Source of the DNA: an uncultured Flavobacteriia bacterium
GTDB lineage: Bacteria; Bacteroidota; Bacteroidia; Flavobacteriales_D; Crocinitomicaceae
DNA length: 5,272 nt
NCBI GenBank assembly: GCA_903930085.1
Contig: CAIYXD010000361.1
Location: forward strand, 1-5,272
Reading direction: 5' to 3'
Every line of letters starts with the position of its first letter. Position 1 is the stretch's first letter. The notes beneath the pieces were generated by a model. It was not told the origin of the DNA and did no database searches. It saw only the letters and a list, made by a program, of their open reading frames with translations. The translations under genes were made by a program, and so were the position numbers. This document shows, piece by piece, positions 1 to 5,272 of the stretch.

Positions 1-1
1 A

Positions 2-898
2 GCGATGGCTTTACCAATTATGACGCTGAAAGCCGTTCCACCGCTTTCATGGCTGAAGGAATTATTACTTTTAGGCAGCCGAATTATCAATAACAAAACA
101 AGGCGAAAAGGAATTAAGATTACAACAGATGAATTGGAGCAAGCGCTTGCCCTGACAAAAGAAGACAACACCTCCGACGAAGAACAGAAAATTTTGGAAG
201 GAATTGTAAAATTCGGAAATACAGAAGCCTGCCAGATTATGAAATCCCGCATGGATGTTACCGGAATTGAAGAAGAAGCAACTGCAGAAGCAGTTTTACA
301 AGTAATTCTAGATTCTGGCTATTCACGGATTCCCATTTACAAGGAATCTTTCGATAATGTTATCGGAATACTCTACATCAAAGATCTTTTACCACATTTA
401 AACGAATCAATTGATTTTAATTGGAATAATTTAATCCGTAAGCCACTTTTTATTCCTGAAAATAAAAAAATCGATGACCTTTTAAAAGAATTTCTGACGA
501 AAAAAATGCACATGGCTATTGTCGTAGATGAATATGGTGGCGCAAGTGGTTTAATAACCTTGGAAGATATTTTAGAAGAAATTGTTGGGGATATTGCAGA
601 TGAATTCGACGATGAGGAAATTGTTTACACAAAAATAGATGACCAAACCTACTTGTTTGAAGGCCGAACTGCTTTGGTTGATTTCTACAAAGTTTTGGGC
701 ATTGACGGTAAAGAATTTGATCTACAAAAGAAAGATTCTGACACATTAGGAGGATTTATTGTGGAACAAGCAGGTAGAATATTAAAAAATAATGAATTTA
801 TCGTTTTCGAAACATTTAAATTAATTGTTGAATCATCAGATAAAAGAAGAATAAAAATGGTGAAAATCGTTCTTCCTAATTTAACTCCAGAAATGTGA
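2..898 (+). CDS. gldE: Gliding motility-associated protein GldE, 3' part (CBS/CorC-type membrane protein)
   Basis: The reading frame is open to the left edge, so the gene starts outside the window; the ATG at 5 is internal. Numbering from that Met, residues 1-30 look like the end of a DUF21/CNNM-type transmembrane domain. A linker follows with the typical KILEGIVKFGNTE (62-74). The CBS pair comes next: CBS1 about 92-135 (GYSRIPIYKES, VIGILYIKDLL) and CBS2 about 143-202 (MAIVVDEYGGASGLITLEDILEEIVGDI). A CorC/HlyC C-terminal domain lies at about 208-290 (DTLGGFIVEQAGRI). This order is shared by the CorC/hemolysin-like family, whose members are linked to Mg2+/Co2+ transport. The GldE assignment rests on gldD following directly, as in Flavobacterium johnsoniae, where the pair belongs to the gliding genes. 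The protein should sit in the inner membrane with its CBS part in the cytoplasm. Its stop overlaps the gldD start, suggesting translational coupling. The main alternative is a generic CorC-family protein; context makes GldE much more likely. Confidence 0.9.
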   Translation, partial: AMALPIMTLKAVPPLSWLKELLLLGSRIINNKTRRKGIKITTDELEQALALTKEDNTSDEEQKILEGIVKFGNTEACQIMKSRMDVTGIEEEATAEAVLQVILDSGYSRIPIYKESFDNVIGILYIKDLLPHLNESIDFNWNNLIRKPLFIPENKKIDDLLKEFLTKKMHMAIVVDEYGGASGLITLEDILEEIVGDIADEFDDEEIVYTKIDDQTYLFEGRTALVDFYKVLGIDGKEFDLQKKDSDTLGGFIVEQAGRILKNNEFIVFETFKLIVESSDKRRIKMVKIVLPNLTPEM

Positions 899-1455
899 AA
901 AATTATAGCATATTTTTAGCGCTCTTTCTTTTTTCTTGCAGCTCGGAACTGACTATTCCGAAACCTCCTACCTATTTACGCATGGACCTTCCAGAGCATT
1001 CTTATGTGAAATACAAAAGCGCTTGCGGTTACGAATTTGATGCTTCCAGTATTTTCAAAATTAAAGATGTTTATGATTCTACTGGAATAACATGCCACAA
1101 AGACATCGAACTCGGCTCATTGAATGGCGTAATTCACTTTTCATACATTGAAATGAAAGAACCCCTTGCAACGTATGTTAATTTTGCAAACGATAAAGTG
1201 GATGAGCATAAATTGAAAGCAACTGCAATTGACGACCAATTAATATTGCACCCAGAAAATAAAGTGTTTGGTACTTTCTTTGAATTGCAGGGCGATGTAG
1301 CCTCACCATTTCAATTTTACTTAACCGATTCAACTTCAAAATTCATCAGTGGTGTTGTCTACTTTAATGTTCGCCCAAATTACGATTCCCTCAAACCAAG
1401 CTTGGACTATTTGAAAGTAGATCTGCTTAAAATGGTGAATTCCTTCAAATGGTAA
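895..1455 (+). CDS. gldD: Gliding motility lipoprotein GldD
   Basis: This 186-residue exported protein is close to the usual GldD length. A short signal peptide ends in a lipobox (LFLFSC) with the lipidated Cys at residue 15. The mature part begins with a proline-rich segment, PKPPTYLRMDLPEHSY (22-37), typical of GldD. The C-terminal half carries GDVASPFQFYLTDS (133-146), PNYDS (161-165) and a terminal Trp, all of which I recognise as family hallmarks. Cys44 and Cys67 could form a disulphide in the periplasm. GldD is required for gliding in Flavobacterium johnsoniae; its molecular role is not settled. The start is GTG at 895, whose bases overlap the gldE stop (GTGA, 895-898). No upstream alternative gives a lipoprotein signal. 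No acidic lipoprotein export signal follows the Cys (CSSELTIP), so a periplasm-facing location is more likely than surface exposure; that is inference. folK follows after 4 bases, so the genes are probably cotranscribed. Confidence 0.93.
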   Translation: MKNYSIFLALFLFSCSSELTIPKPPTYLRMDLPEHSYVKYKSACGYEFDASSIFKIKDVYDSTGITCHKDIELGSLNGVIHFSYIEMKEPLATYVNFANDKVDEHKLKATAIDDQLILHPENKVFGTFFELQGDVASPFQFYLTDSTSKFISGVVYFNVRPNYDSLKPSLDYLKVDLLKMVNSFKW

Positions 1456-1459
1456 TTGA

Positions 1460-1957
1460 ATGAATTCTGTAATTTTTAGTCTTGGAAGTAACCAAGGTAA
1501 CAAATCGAATTATCTTGAAAAAGCGCTGGAGGAAATTGATCTACGTATCGGGGAAATCTCCAAAAAATCCTTTGTTTACGAAACAGAACCCATTGGTTTT
1601 GAGTCAAATGACAGCTTTTTGAATGCTTGTATTGAAGTTAAAACAATTCTAAATCCAAACGAAATACTTGCCATTACGCAACAAATCGAAATCGAAAATG
1701 GAAGATCTGTAAAAACCCTTTCAGGATATACTTCTAGAACTCTCGATATCGATATTATTTTTTTCAACTCGCTTGTTTTAGAATCTGAAACTATTCAAAT
1801 TCCGCACCCAAGGTATTCCGAAAGGTTATTTGTTTTAATACCATTGTGCGATATTGCGCCCGAATTGAAAGATCCAACAAACGCATTGACAATTAAACAA
1901 TTAAAAGATGTTTGTTCTGACACAAGTGAAATGCCTAAAAAAATAAAGCCACTTTAG
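1460..1957 (+). CDS. folK: 2-amino-4-hydroxy-6-hydroxymethyldihydropteridine pyrophosphokinase (HPPK)
   Basis: This cytosolic enzyme of folate synthesis transfers pyrophosphate from ATP to 6-hydroxymethyl-7,8-dihydropterin, preparing it for joining to p-aminobenzoate by FolP. The 165-residue length is normal for a stand-alone HPPK. Motifs appear in family order: SLGSNQGN (7-14), ETEPIGF (41-47), FLNACIEV (53-60), GR (81-82), SRTLDIDIIFF (92-102) and IPHPRYSERLFVLIPLCDIAPEL (starting at 114). Asp96 and Asp98 are the expected Mg2+ ligands. Arg82, Arg93, His116 and Arg122 match ATP-handling positions known from the Escherichia coli enzyme. The ATG at 1460 lies 4 bases after the gldD stop and puts the first motif at its usual distance from the N-terminus. 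No folB, folP or folE lies in the window, so it rides at the end of a motility-gene operon. All key residues are present and the protein should be active. Confidence 0.97.
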   Translation: MNSVIFSLGSNQGNKSNYLEKALEEIDLRIGEISKKSFVYETEPIGFESNDSFLNACIEVKTILNPNEILAITQQIEIENGRSVKTLSGYTSRTLDIDIIFFNSLVLESETIQIPHPRYSERLFVLIPLCDIAPELKDPTNALTIKQLKDVCSDTSEMPKKIKPL

Positions 1958-1959
1958 GC
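1933..1959 (+). repeat. Inverted repeat spanning the folK stop codon
   Basis: GCCTAAA (1933-1939) and TTTAGGC (1953-1959) are perfect 7-base arms around a 13-base A-rich loop, and the folK TAG lies in the right arm. In RNA this could form a small hairpin at the end of the operon. It lacks an immediate U-run, as the next T-rich stretch is about 20 bases further on and is better read as a promoter element. It may be a weak terminator or 3'-end stabilising hairpin, or it may be chance. Confidence 0.3.
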
Positions 1960-1961
1960 TG

Positions 1962-1989
1962 TTGACAATAATTCGCGATTTTATTTTTT
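1962..1989 (+). promoter_or_regulatory. Putative Bacteroidota-type promoter for the lipoprotein gene
   Basis: TTGACA at 1962-1967 supplies a -33 TTG. TATTTTTT at 1982-1989 matches the Bacteroidota -7 consensus TAnnTTTG at all specified bases except the last. The 17-base spacing between TTG and the -7 box is within the range known for Flavobacterium promoters. Transcription would begin around 1995-1998, giving a leader of about 50 bases before the ATG at 2047. The sequence is A/T-rich, so chance matches are a risk. Its placement in the only gap between two transcription units supports it. Confidence 0.45.
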
Positions 1990-2046
1990 AAGACAATAAT
2001 ATTGCTTAATATTGCCCTAAAAATTGGTAGGATTAAAATTAAGTAT

Positions 2047-3747
2047 ATGAAAAAACAAAGCATTTTAGGTTTAGCGTTTCTTGCTATTACTGGTTCATTA
2101 GTAACTAGTTGCGACCTTTTGAAAGATTTAGATTATAAAGTTACTCCAAATCCATTAGAGATGCACGGTGACTCAGTACGTGTAAAAATCGACGTTACTT
2201 TTCCTGAAAAAGGAATTAAAAAGAAAGCTAGCGCTGAAATTACACCAATGTTAGGAAACACTGCATTGAAAACAGTTACTGTTCAAGGCGAAAAAGCTAC
2301 CGGAAATGGTTCTGTAATTCAATACAAACCAGGAGGGAAAATGGTTTATACGGATGTCGTAGCATACAAACCTGAATTCGAAAATGCAGTTCTTACTGCA
2401 ACTGGTAAAGTTTACAAAGGCGGAAAGGAAAAAGCAGGTAAATTTATAGATACCAAAATTGCGGATGGAACAATCATTACACCATATTCTGTAAACAAAG
2501 ATTTCAAAGTGATTTTGGATAAAGATCAATTTGTGCGTGTTACAGAAGAAACGTTTGTTGCTCAAGTAAATTTTGAAAAAGGAAAATCTATTGTAAAACC
2601 AGCTGAATTGAAAGATAAAGATATACTTGATTATTCTGCTTGGCTGCTTGCGGCGCAAGGAAACCCAAGAATCGCTATCAAAACGGTTAATGTAACTGGT
2701 TATGCTTCTCCAGAAGGTGAAGAAGATAAAAACAACTCTTTGTCTACAAGCCGAGCTGAAGCTGGAAAGAAAGTCGCAATGGACTTAGGGAAGAAAGCTA
2801 AAAACGAAAAATCTCAAACAGAAGTTTATACTTTAAATGGTAGTGGAGAAGATTTCGAAGGATTCAAAAGAGAACTGAAGAATTCTACAATGAATGAAGA
2901 CGAAAAGAATTTAGTGATTCGAGTTTTAGAAATGCACCAAGATCCAACAACACGTGAGACAGAAATGCGAAACATGGGCAAAACGTTTACCGAATTGGAT
3001 AAATCAATTTTTCCAATGTTGCGTCGCACGGAAATAACTACTGTTTATGATTTGACTGGATACACAGACGAAGAATTAAAGACGATTTCAAAAGCAACAC
3101 CAGATTCTTTGACATTGGAAGAATTATTGTTCACTGCAACACTTGTTACTGACTTAAATGAGAAGTTAAACATTTACAAAGTTGCAATGGAGAACTATCC
3201 AACAGATCACAGAACCCACAACAATGTTGGAGCAATTTTGTACATGCAAAATAAAATGACGGAAGCTAAATCGCATTTCGAAAAAGCAAATAGTTTGAAA
3301 GACAATGCTATTTCCAAAAATAACCTTGCAGCAGTTGCTGGAGTTTCTGGAGATCGTTCAAAATCAAAGCAACTGTTAGGTCAAGCAAAAGGAGCTGGTG
3401 CTGAAGTTAATTACAACATGGGGATTTTAAACATCCAAAACGGTAAATATGCAGACGCAGTAACTAGTTTTGGTGCAGATAATTCTTTCAACAAAGCATT
3501 AGCGCAACTATTGAATGGTTCTGCAGATGCTGCAATTAAAACTGTTGATGCTACTTCTGATAAAGAAAGTGCTCAAGGTTTCTATTTGAAAGCAGTTGCT
3601 GCTGCGCGTCAAGATAAAACGGATGCTGTTGTTAGCAATTTGAAAAGTGCATTCGGTAAAGATGCTTCATTGAAAGCGAAAGCATCAAACGATAGAGAAT
3701 TTTTAGGATTAGCGGATGACGCTGCATTCTCAGGAATTGTTAAGTAA
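2047..3747 (+). CDS. Envelope lipoprotein with OmpA-like core and TPR-like C-terminal half
   Basis: I do not recognise a named gene. The 566-residue product starts with a clear lipoprotein signal: MKKQ, a hydrophobic stretch, then LVTSC with the lipidated Cys at 22, followed by DLLKDLD. Residues about 27-155 are beta-rich (VTPNPLEMHGDSV, ITPMLGN, VQGEKATGNGSVIQYKPGG, YKPEF) and resemble the N-terminal part of Bacteroidota DUF3868-type proteins, a tentative match. Residues about 168-270 look OmpA-like: VNFEKGKSIV, then GYASPEG (218-224) and NNSLSTSRAEA with Arg236. The usual GHTDxxG Asp is absent, so peptidoglycan binding is uncertain. From about 358 to 550 the chain is helical and TPR-like (LNIYKVAMENYPTDHRTHNN, AKSHFEKANSL, YNMGILNIQNGKYADAVTSF). 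A longer reading from TTG at 2002 would add 15 residues before the signal peptide and start almost at the predicted transcription start, so ATG 2047 is preferred. Its own promoter and terminator mark it as a single-gene unit. A role in envelope structure or as an assembly scaffold is inference. Confidence 0.82.
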   Translation: MKKQSILGLAFLAITGSLVTSCDLLKDLDYKVTPNPLEMHGDSVRVKIDVTFPEKGIKKKASAEITPMLGNTALKTVTVQGEKATGNGSVIQYKPGGKMVYTDVVAYKPEFENAVLTATGKVYKGGKEKAGKFIDTKIADGTIITPYSVNKDFKVILDKDQFVRVTEETFVAQVNFEKGKSIVKPAELKDKDILDYSAWLLAAQGNPRIAIKTVNVTGYASPEGEEDKNNSLSTSRAEAGKKVAMDLGKKAKNEKSQTEVYTLNGSGEDFEGFKRELKNSTMNEDEKNLVIRVLEMHQDPTTRETEMRNMGKTFTELDKSIFPMLRRTEITTVYDLTGYTDEELKTISKATPDSLTLEELLFTATLVTDLNEKLNIYKVAMENYPTDHRTHNNVGAILYMQNKMTEAKSHFEKANSLKDNAISKNNLAAVAGVSGDRSKSKQLLGQAKGAGAEVNYNMGILNIQNGKYADAVTSFGADNSFNKALAQLLNGSADAAIKTVDATSDKESAQGFYLKAVAAARQDKTDAVVSNLKSAFGKDASLKAKASNDREFLGLADDAAFSGIVK

Positions 3748-3764
3748 TTAATTTCCTTAACTAC

Positions 3765-3795
3765 AAAATCCCGTCAATTTGGCGGGATTTTTTTT
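3765..3795 (+). terminator. Rho-independent terminator after the lipoprotein gene
   Basis: AAATCCCGTC (3766-3775) pairs with GGCGGGATTT (3781-3790) through ten pairs including one G-U, around a 5-base loop AATTT. A3765-T3791 can extend the stem. Eight T residues (3788-3795) overlap and follow the right arm. It begins 17 bases after the lipoprotein stop and is a textbook intrinsic terminator for the plus strand. On the minus strand the stem is followed by only TTTTG, so it could weakly stop the convergent transcript coming from 3890 as well. Confidence 0.93.
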
Positions 3796-3870
3796 GTCCA
3801 TTATTTTTCTCGTTGAAACGCTTAAAACAATTGAACATTTTAAGATGCAAACACAAATCAATTGTTAAAT

Positions 3871-3882
3871 CCTTCTAGAAGG
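3871..3882. repeat. Perfect 12-base palindrome between convergent genes
   Basis: CCTTCTAGAAGG reads the same on both strands and lies 7 bases past the stop of the minus-strand gene. As RNA it gives only a 4-base stem with a 4-base loop. An overlapping alternative hairpin on the minus strand pairs AGAAG with CTTCT around ATTGC. Neither is followed by a strong U-run, so it is not a convincing terminator. A dimeric protein site is possible but nothing else supports it. Confidence 0.3.
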
Positions 3883-3889
3883 CAATCTT

Positions 3890-4564
3890 CTAACGCGTGA
3901 CAACATGAAAGCAAGTTTGCCATGTTTCATAAGTTGCCCAGCATTTCTTTTCGCACCGTAATTCCCAAATTGTTTTGGCAAGTGCATCCGCTAAATAGCT
4001 ACATTCCGAAACTGTTAAATCCCGGGAAGCAAAAAACGTCTTGTAGGAAATATCAAATGTTGTTCCGTGCAAATGTGCACTATTTTTAATTGAATTTCGA
4101 TTCCATCTCCTCAATCTAGCAACAGAATTAGTGGTTCGCAACATGGATGTAATGGTGAATCTTGTGCATTCCAACCCAGTGTTTTCCAGTTTACGTTGAA
4201 ACATTTCCCCAATAGTATCCAACAATAATTTAGATTCCAACGTCAAAAAAGGATAACTGTAATACATTGTATCGAGGCTATAATATTCATTTTCCTCAAT
4301 TCTAACCAATTTTTCTTCTTTTAGAAGCGGGTAAATATCCTTCTTTGAACGCAGTATAACTCTGGTTCCGTTCCAATACGATTCTTCTAAATAGTGTTTT
4401 ACCTTATCCCGTAATTCCAAAGCATATACGACATCAAAATCACAACTTTGTGTTTTTTTAGTGCGTAACACCTTATAATTTTGGGTTTGCCAATTTTGGG
4501 TAAAAATCAAATGCACTAGTATAAGCACAGTTGTCACAAATAAAAATAATCCTATTCTCTTCAC
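3890..4564 (-). CDS. DUF5715-like exported protein with an M15-peptidase-like metal-site signature
   Basis: The 224-residue product has a Lys/Arg start and one hydrophobic segment (about 5-21), serving as an uncleaved anchor or signal peptide, so the rest should lie in the periplasm. The C-terminal region carries RFTITSMLRT (135-144), then LRRWNRNSIKNSAHLHGTTFDISYKTF (beginning at 151), and ends in TWQTCFHVVTR. I recognise this pattern as DUF5715, common in Bacteroidota. S162-x-H164-x-x-G167-x-x-x-D171 followed by a late His220 copies the SxHxxG...D ... H arrangement of M15 (D-Ala-D-Ala carboxypeptidase-like) zinc enzymes, suggesting peptidoglycan peptide cleavage; that is inference. The HxD Asp seen after the last His in many M15A enzymes is Val here. 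Five of its six Cys (41, 133, 188, 204, 208, 218) fall in the second half. The start is GTG at 4564; an in-frame TAA at 4574-4576 bars extension, and the next in-frame ATG would lose the hydrophobic segment. It lies downstream of the glycosyltransferase, probably in one operon. Confidence 0.8.
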   Translation of the reverse strand: MKRIGLFLFVTTVLILVHLIFTQNWQTQNYKVLRTKKTQSCDFDVVYALELRDKVKHYLEESYWNGTRVILRSKKDIYPLLKEEKLVRIEENEYYSLDTMYYSYPFLTLESKLLLDTIGEMFQRKLENTGLECTRFTITSMLRTTNSVARLRRWNRNSIKNSAHLHGTTFDISYKTFFASRDLTVSECSYLADALAKTIWELRCEKKCWATYETWQTCFHVVTR

Positions 4565-4573
4565 TTTAATGGT

Positions 4574-4624
4574 TTATTCCAATTGGTGAATGTTCAAAAT
4601 ACTTTCTAAAAAATCTAGAATCAT
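4574..4624 (-). pseudogene. Probable displaced 3' end of the glycosyltransferase (one-base frameshift)
   Basis: Just where the glycosyltransferase stops (TGA 4623-4621), the -1 frame encodes MILDFLESILNIHQLE and ends at TAA 4576-4574. Joined as NQEDEEV-MILDFLES..., it makes a natural amphipathic helical C-terminus of the expected extra length. The junction must lie between about 4631 and 4621, because the -1 frame has its own stop at 4633-4631. One missing A (GTATGA in place of GTAATGA) would explain it. The restored stop leaves only 9 bases before the next gene's GTG, typical operon spacing. The cause may be a sequencing or assembly error, a true mutation, or less likely recoding or reinitiation at the overlapping ATGA. 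Confidence 0.55.
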
Positions 4625-5272
4625 ACCTCTTCATCTTCTTGATTTCTGGCGGATACCTGAGCTTTTCTGCTCCACAAATCATATAAATAGTGCTGTTCTC
4701 TCTGAAAAGGTGTCGGCGTAATCGAAAAGGGAACTTTCAAAATAAACAAATCCATCAATGTCGAATAACCGGAGCGGGCAATGACTTTACTTGAATTTAA
4801 AATAAGTTGATCACACGCCAACCAATCGTCTGAAATAACCGACGGTTTAGCTGAATTTTTAGCAATTTCAGCTAAACCTTTCGGAACTATGAAAATCTGC
4901 TCCGATGTATTAATTCCAGATATTCCTGCTTGTTCCTTAAAGTAGTTTTTACCGTACACTTCTGGACCACTAACGATAACTACCGAGTAGCTTTTTTTAA
5001 CTTCTGGAATTTTGTATAAACTGAATCTTGACAATGCCCCAATGTATTCAACGTTAAAACCTGATTTGTTTTGACTTAAATCGCCCGATAAATCAGATTG
5101 TGGCGAATCGGGAACCCAAATCTCATCAAAGTTTGCTAAAAATCGCTCGTGTAATTTCTGTACCCAACCTTCAAACCATCTAATAGGCAAATTTAATTGG
5201 TGCGTCAAGAAAATAGAATAAATACCATCGCAACAGAATCCATACCGGTGATCGGATATAAGAATATCAAAT
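4621..5272 (-). CDS. Glycosyltransferase (GT28/MurG-like C-terminal domain), 5' end outside window
   Basis: The frame is open to the right edge; the TTG at 5208 is not the start, since the 21 residues before it continue the protein (FDILISDHRYG, then SIFLTHQL). That segment is typical of the junction between donor and acceptor domains in Bacteroidota glycosyltransferases. In the 216 visible residues, numbered from the edge, IWVPDS (51-56) is followed by a second Rossmann-type half. It holds VVIVSGPE (97-104), VIARSGYSTLMDL (163-175) and TPTPFQREQHYL (185-196). These correspond to the sugar-nucleotide binding loop and the usual PxxGQxEQ motif, with Phe in the Gly position. The likely job is transfer of a sugar from a nucleotide donor to an envelope glycan or lipid; donor and acceptor cannot be told. 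The family normally runs further after EQxYL, but this frame stops 22 residues later at NQEDEEV, which points to a frameshift (see the entry at 4574-4624). Confidence 0.82.
   Translation of the reverse strand, partial: FDILISDHRYGFCCDGIYSIFLTHQLNLPIRWFEGWVQKLHERFLANFDEIWVPDSPQSDLSGDLSQNKSGFNVEYIGALSRFSLYKIPEVKKSYSVVIVSGPEVYGKNYFKEQAGISGINTSEQIFIVPKGLAEIAKNSAKPSVISDDWLACDQLILNSSKVIARSGYSTLMDLFILKVPFSITPTPFQREQHYLYDLWSRKAQVSARNQEDEEV

Noticed and set aside
516..746. Minus-strand open frame of 76 codons inside gldE
   Set aside because: It lies wholly opposite the conserved CBS/CorC coding region, and its product is low-complexity with no recognisable motif.
1997..2015. Repeated ATTGC units (ATTGCTTAATATTGC) as an operator
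   Set aside because: There are only two 5-base copies in A/T-rich leader sequence, which is too short to separate from chance.
2002..2046. TTG at 2002 as the start of the lipoprotein
   Set aside because: It would place 15 residues before a perfect lipoprotein signal peptide and lies almost at the predicted transcription start. ATG 2047 gives the expected short signal.
2251..2658. Minus-strand open frame of 135 codons inside the lipoprotein gene
   Set aside because: The product is rich in Phe, Ile, Cys and Ser, as expected from antisense reading of a Lys/Glu-rich gene. It has no family features.
4604..4620. TTCTA/TAGAA hairpin as a terminator between the two minus-strand genes
   Set aside because: The stem is only 5 A/T-rich pairs, and it probably lies within the displaced coding tail of the glycosyltransferase.
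4591..4620. A promoter directly upstream of the DUF5715-like gene (minus strand GTATTTTG)
   Set aside because: The TA of the -7 consensus is out of place and no TTG is suitably spaced upstream. Cotranscription with the glycosyltransferase explains the layout better.
5206..5208. TTG at 5208 as the glycosyltransferase start
   Set aside because: The frame continues to the window edge with family-like sequence (ISDHRYG, SIFLTHQL), so the codon is an internal Leu.

Overview
The window looks like a chromosomal segment from a gliding-type member of the Bacteroidota, most likely order Flavobacteriales. The support is the gldE-gldD pair, A/T-rich sequence with few Shine-Dalgarno sites, short Bacteroidota-style lipoprotein signals, and a TTG/TAnnTTT-type promoter. 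I cannot place the genus. I see no mobile element, CRISPR array, rRNA or tRNA gene.

Left block, plus strand (1-1957): three tightly packed genes that probably form one operon. The first is the 3' part of gldE (CBS/CorC-type membrane protein, cut by the window edge). gldD (gliding-motility lipoprotein) overlaps its stop by 4 bases through a GTG start. folK (folate-pathway pyrophosphokinase) follows 4 bases after gldD. A short gap with an inverted repeat across the folK stop and a plausible Bacteroidota promoter separates this block from the next gene.

Middle (2047-3747): a single gene with its own likely promoter and a clear intrinsic terminator. It encodes a 566-residue lipoprotein with a beta-rich N-terminal region, an OmpA-like core carrying GYASPEG and LSxxRA motifs, and a TPR-like C-terminal half. 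It is probably an envelope or cell-surface structural protein.

Right block, minus strand (3890-5272), convergent with the middle gene: a glycosyltransferase that runs off the right edge, followed by a small DUF5715-like exported protein with an M15-peptidase-like His/Asp/His signature. The glycosyltransferase appears to carry a one-base frameshift near its 3' end. As read it stops at 4621, but a shift of one base restores a natural-looking 16-residue tail ending at 4574. That tail would leave only 9 bases before the next gene and make the pair a compact operon.

Overall this is mostly core envelope, motility and cofactor biology. The points most worth a second look are the glycosyltransferase frameshift, the lipoprotein's domain architecture and the putative peptidase-like DUF5715 protein. 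I did not find convincing evidence of a new multi-gene system.
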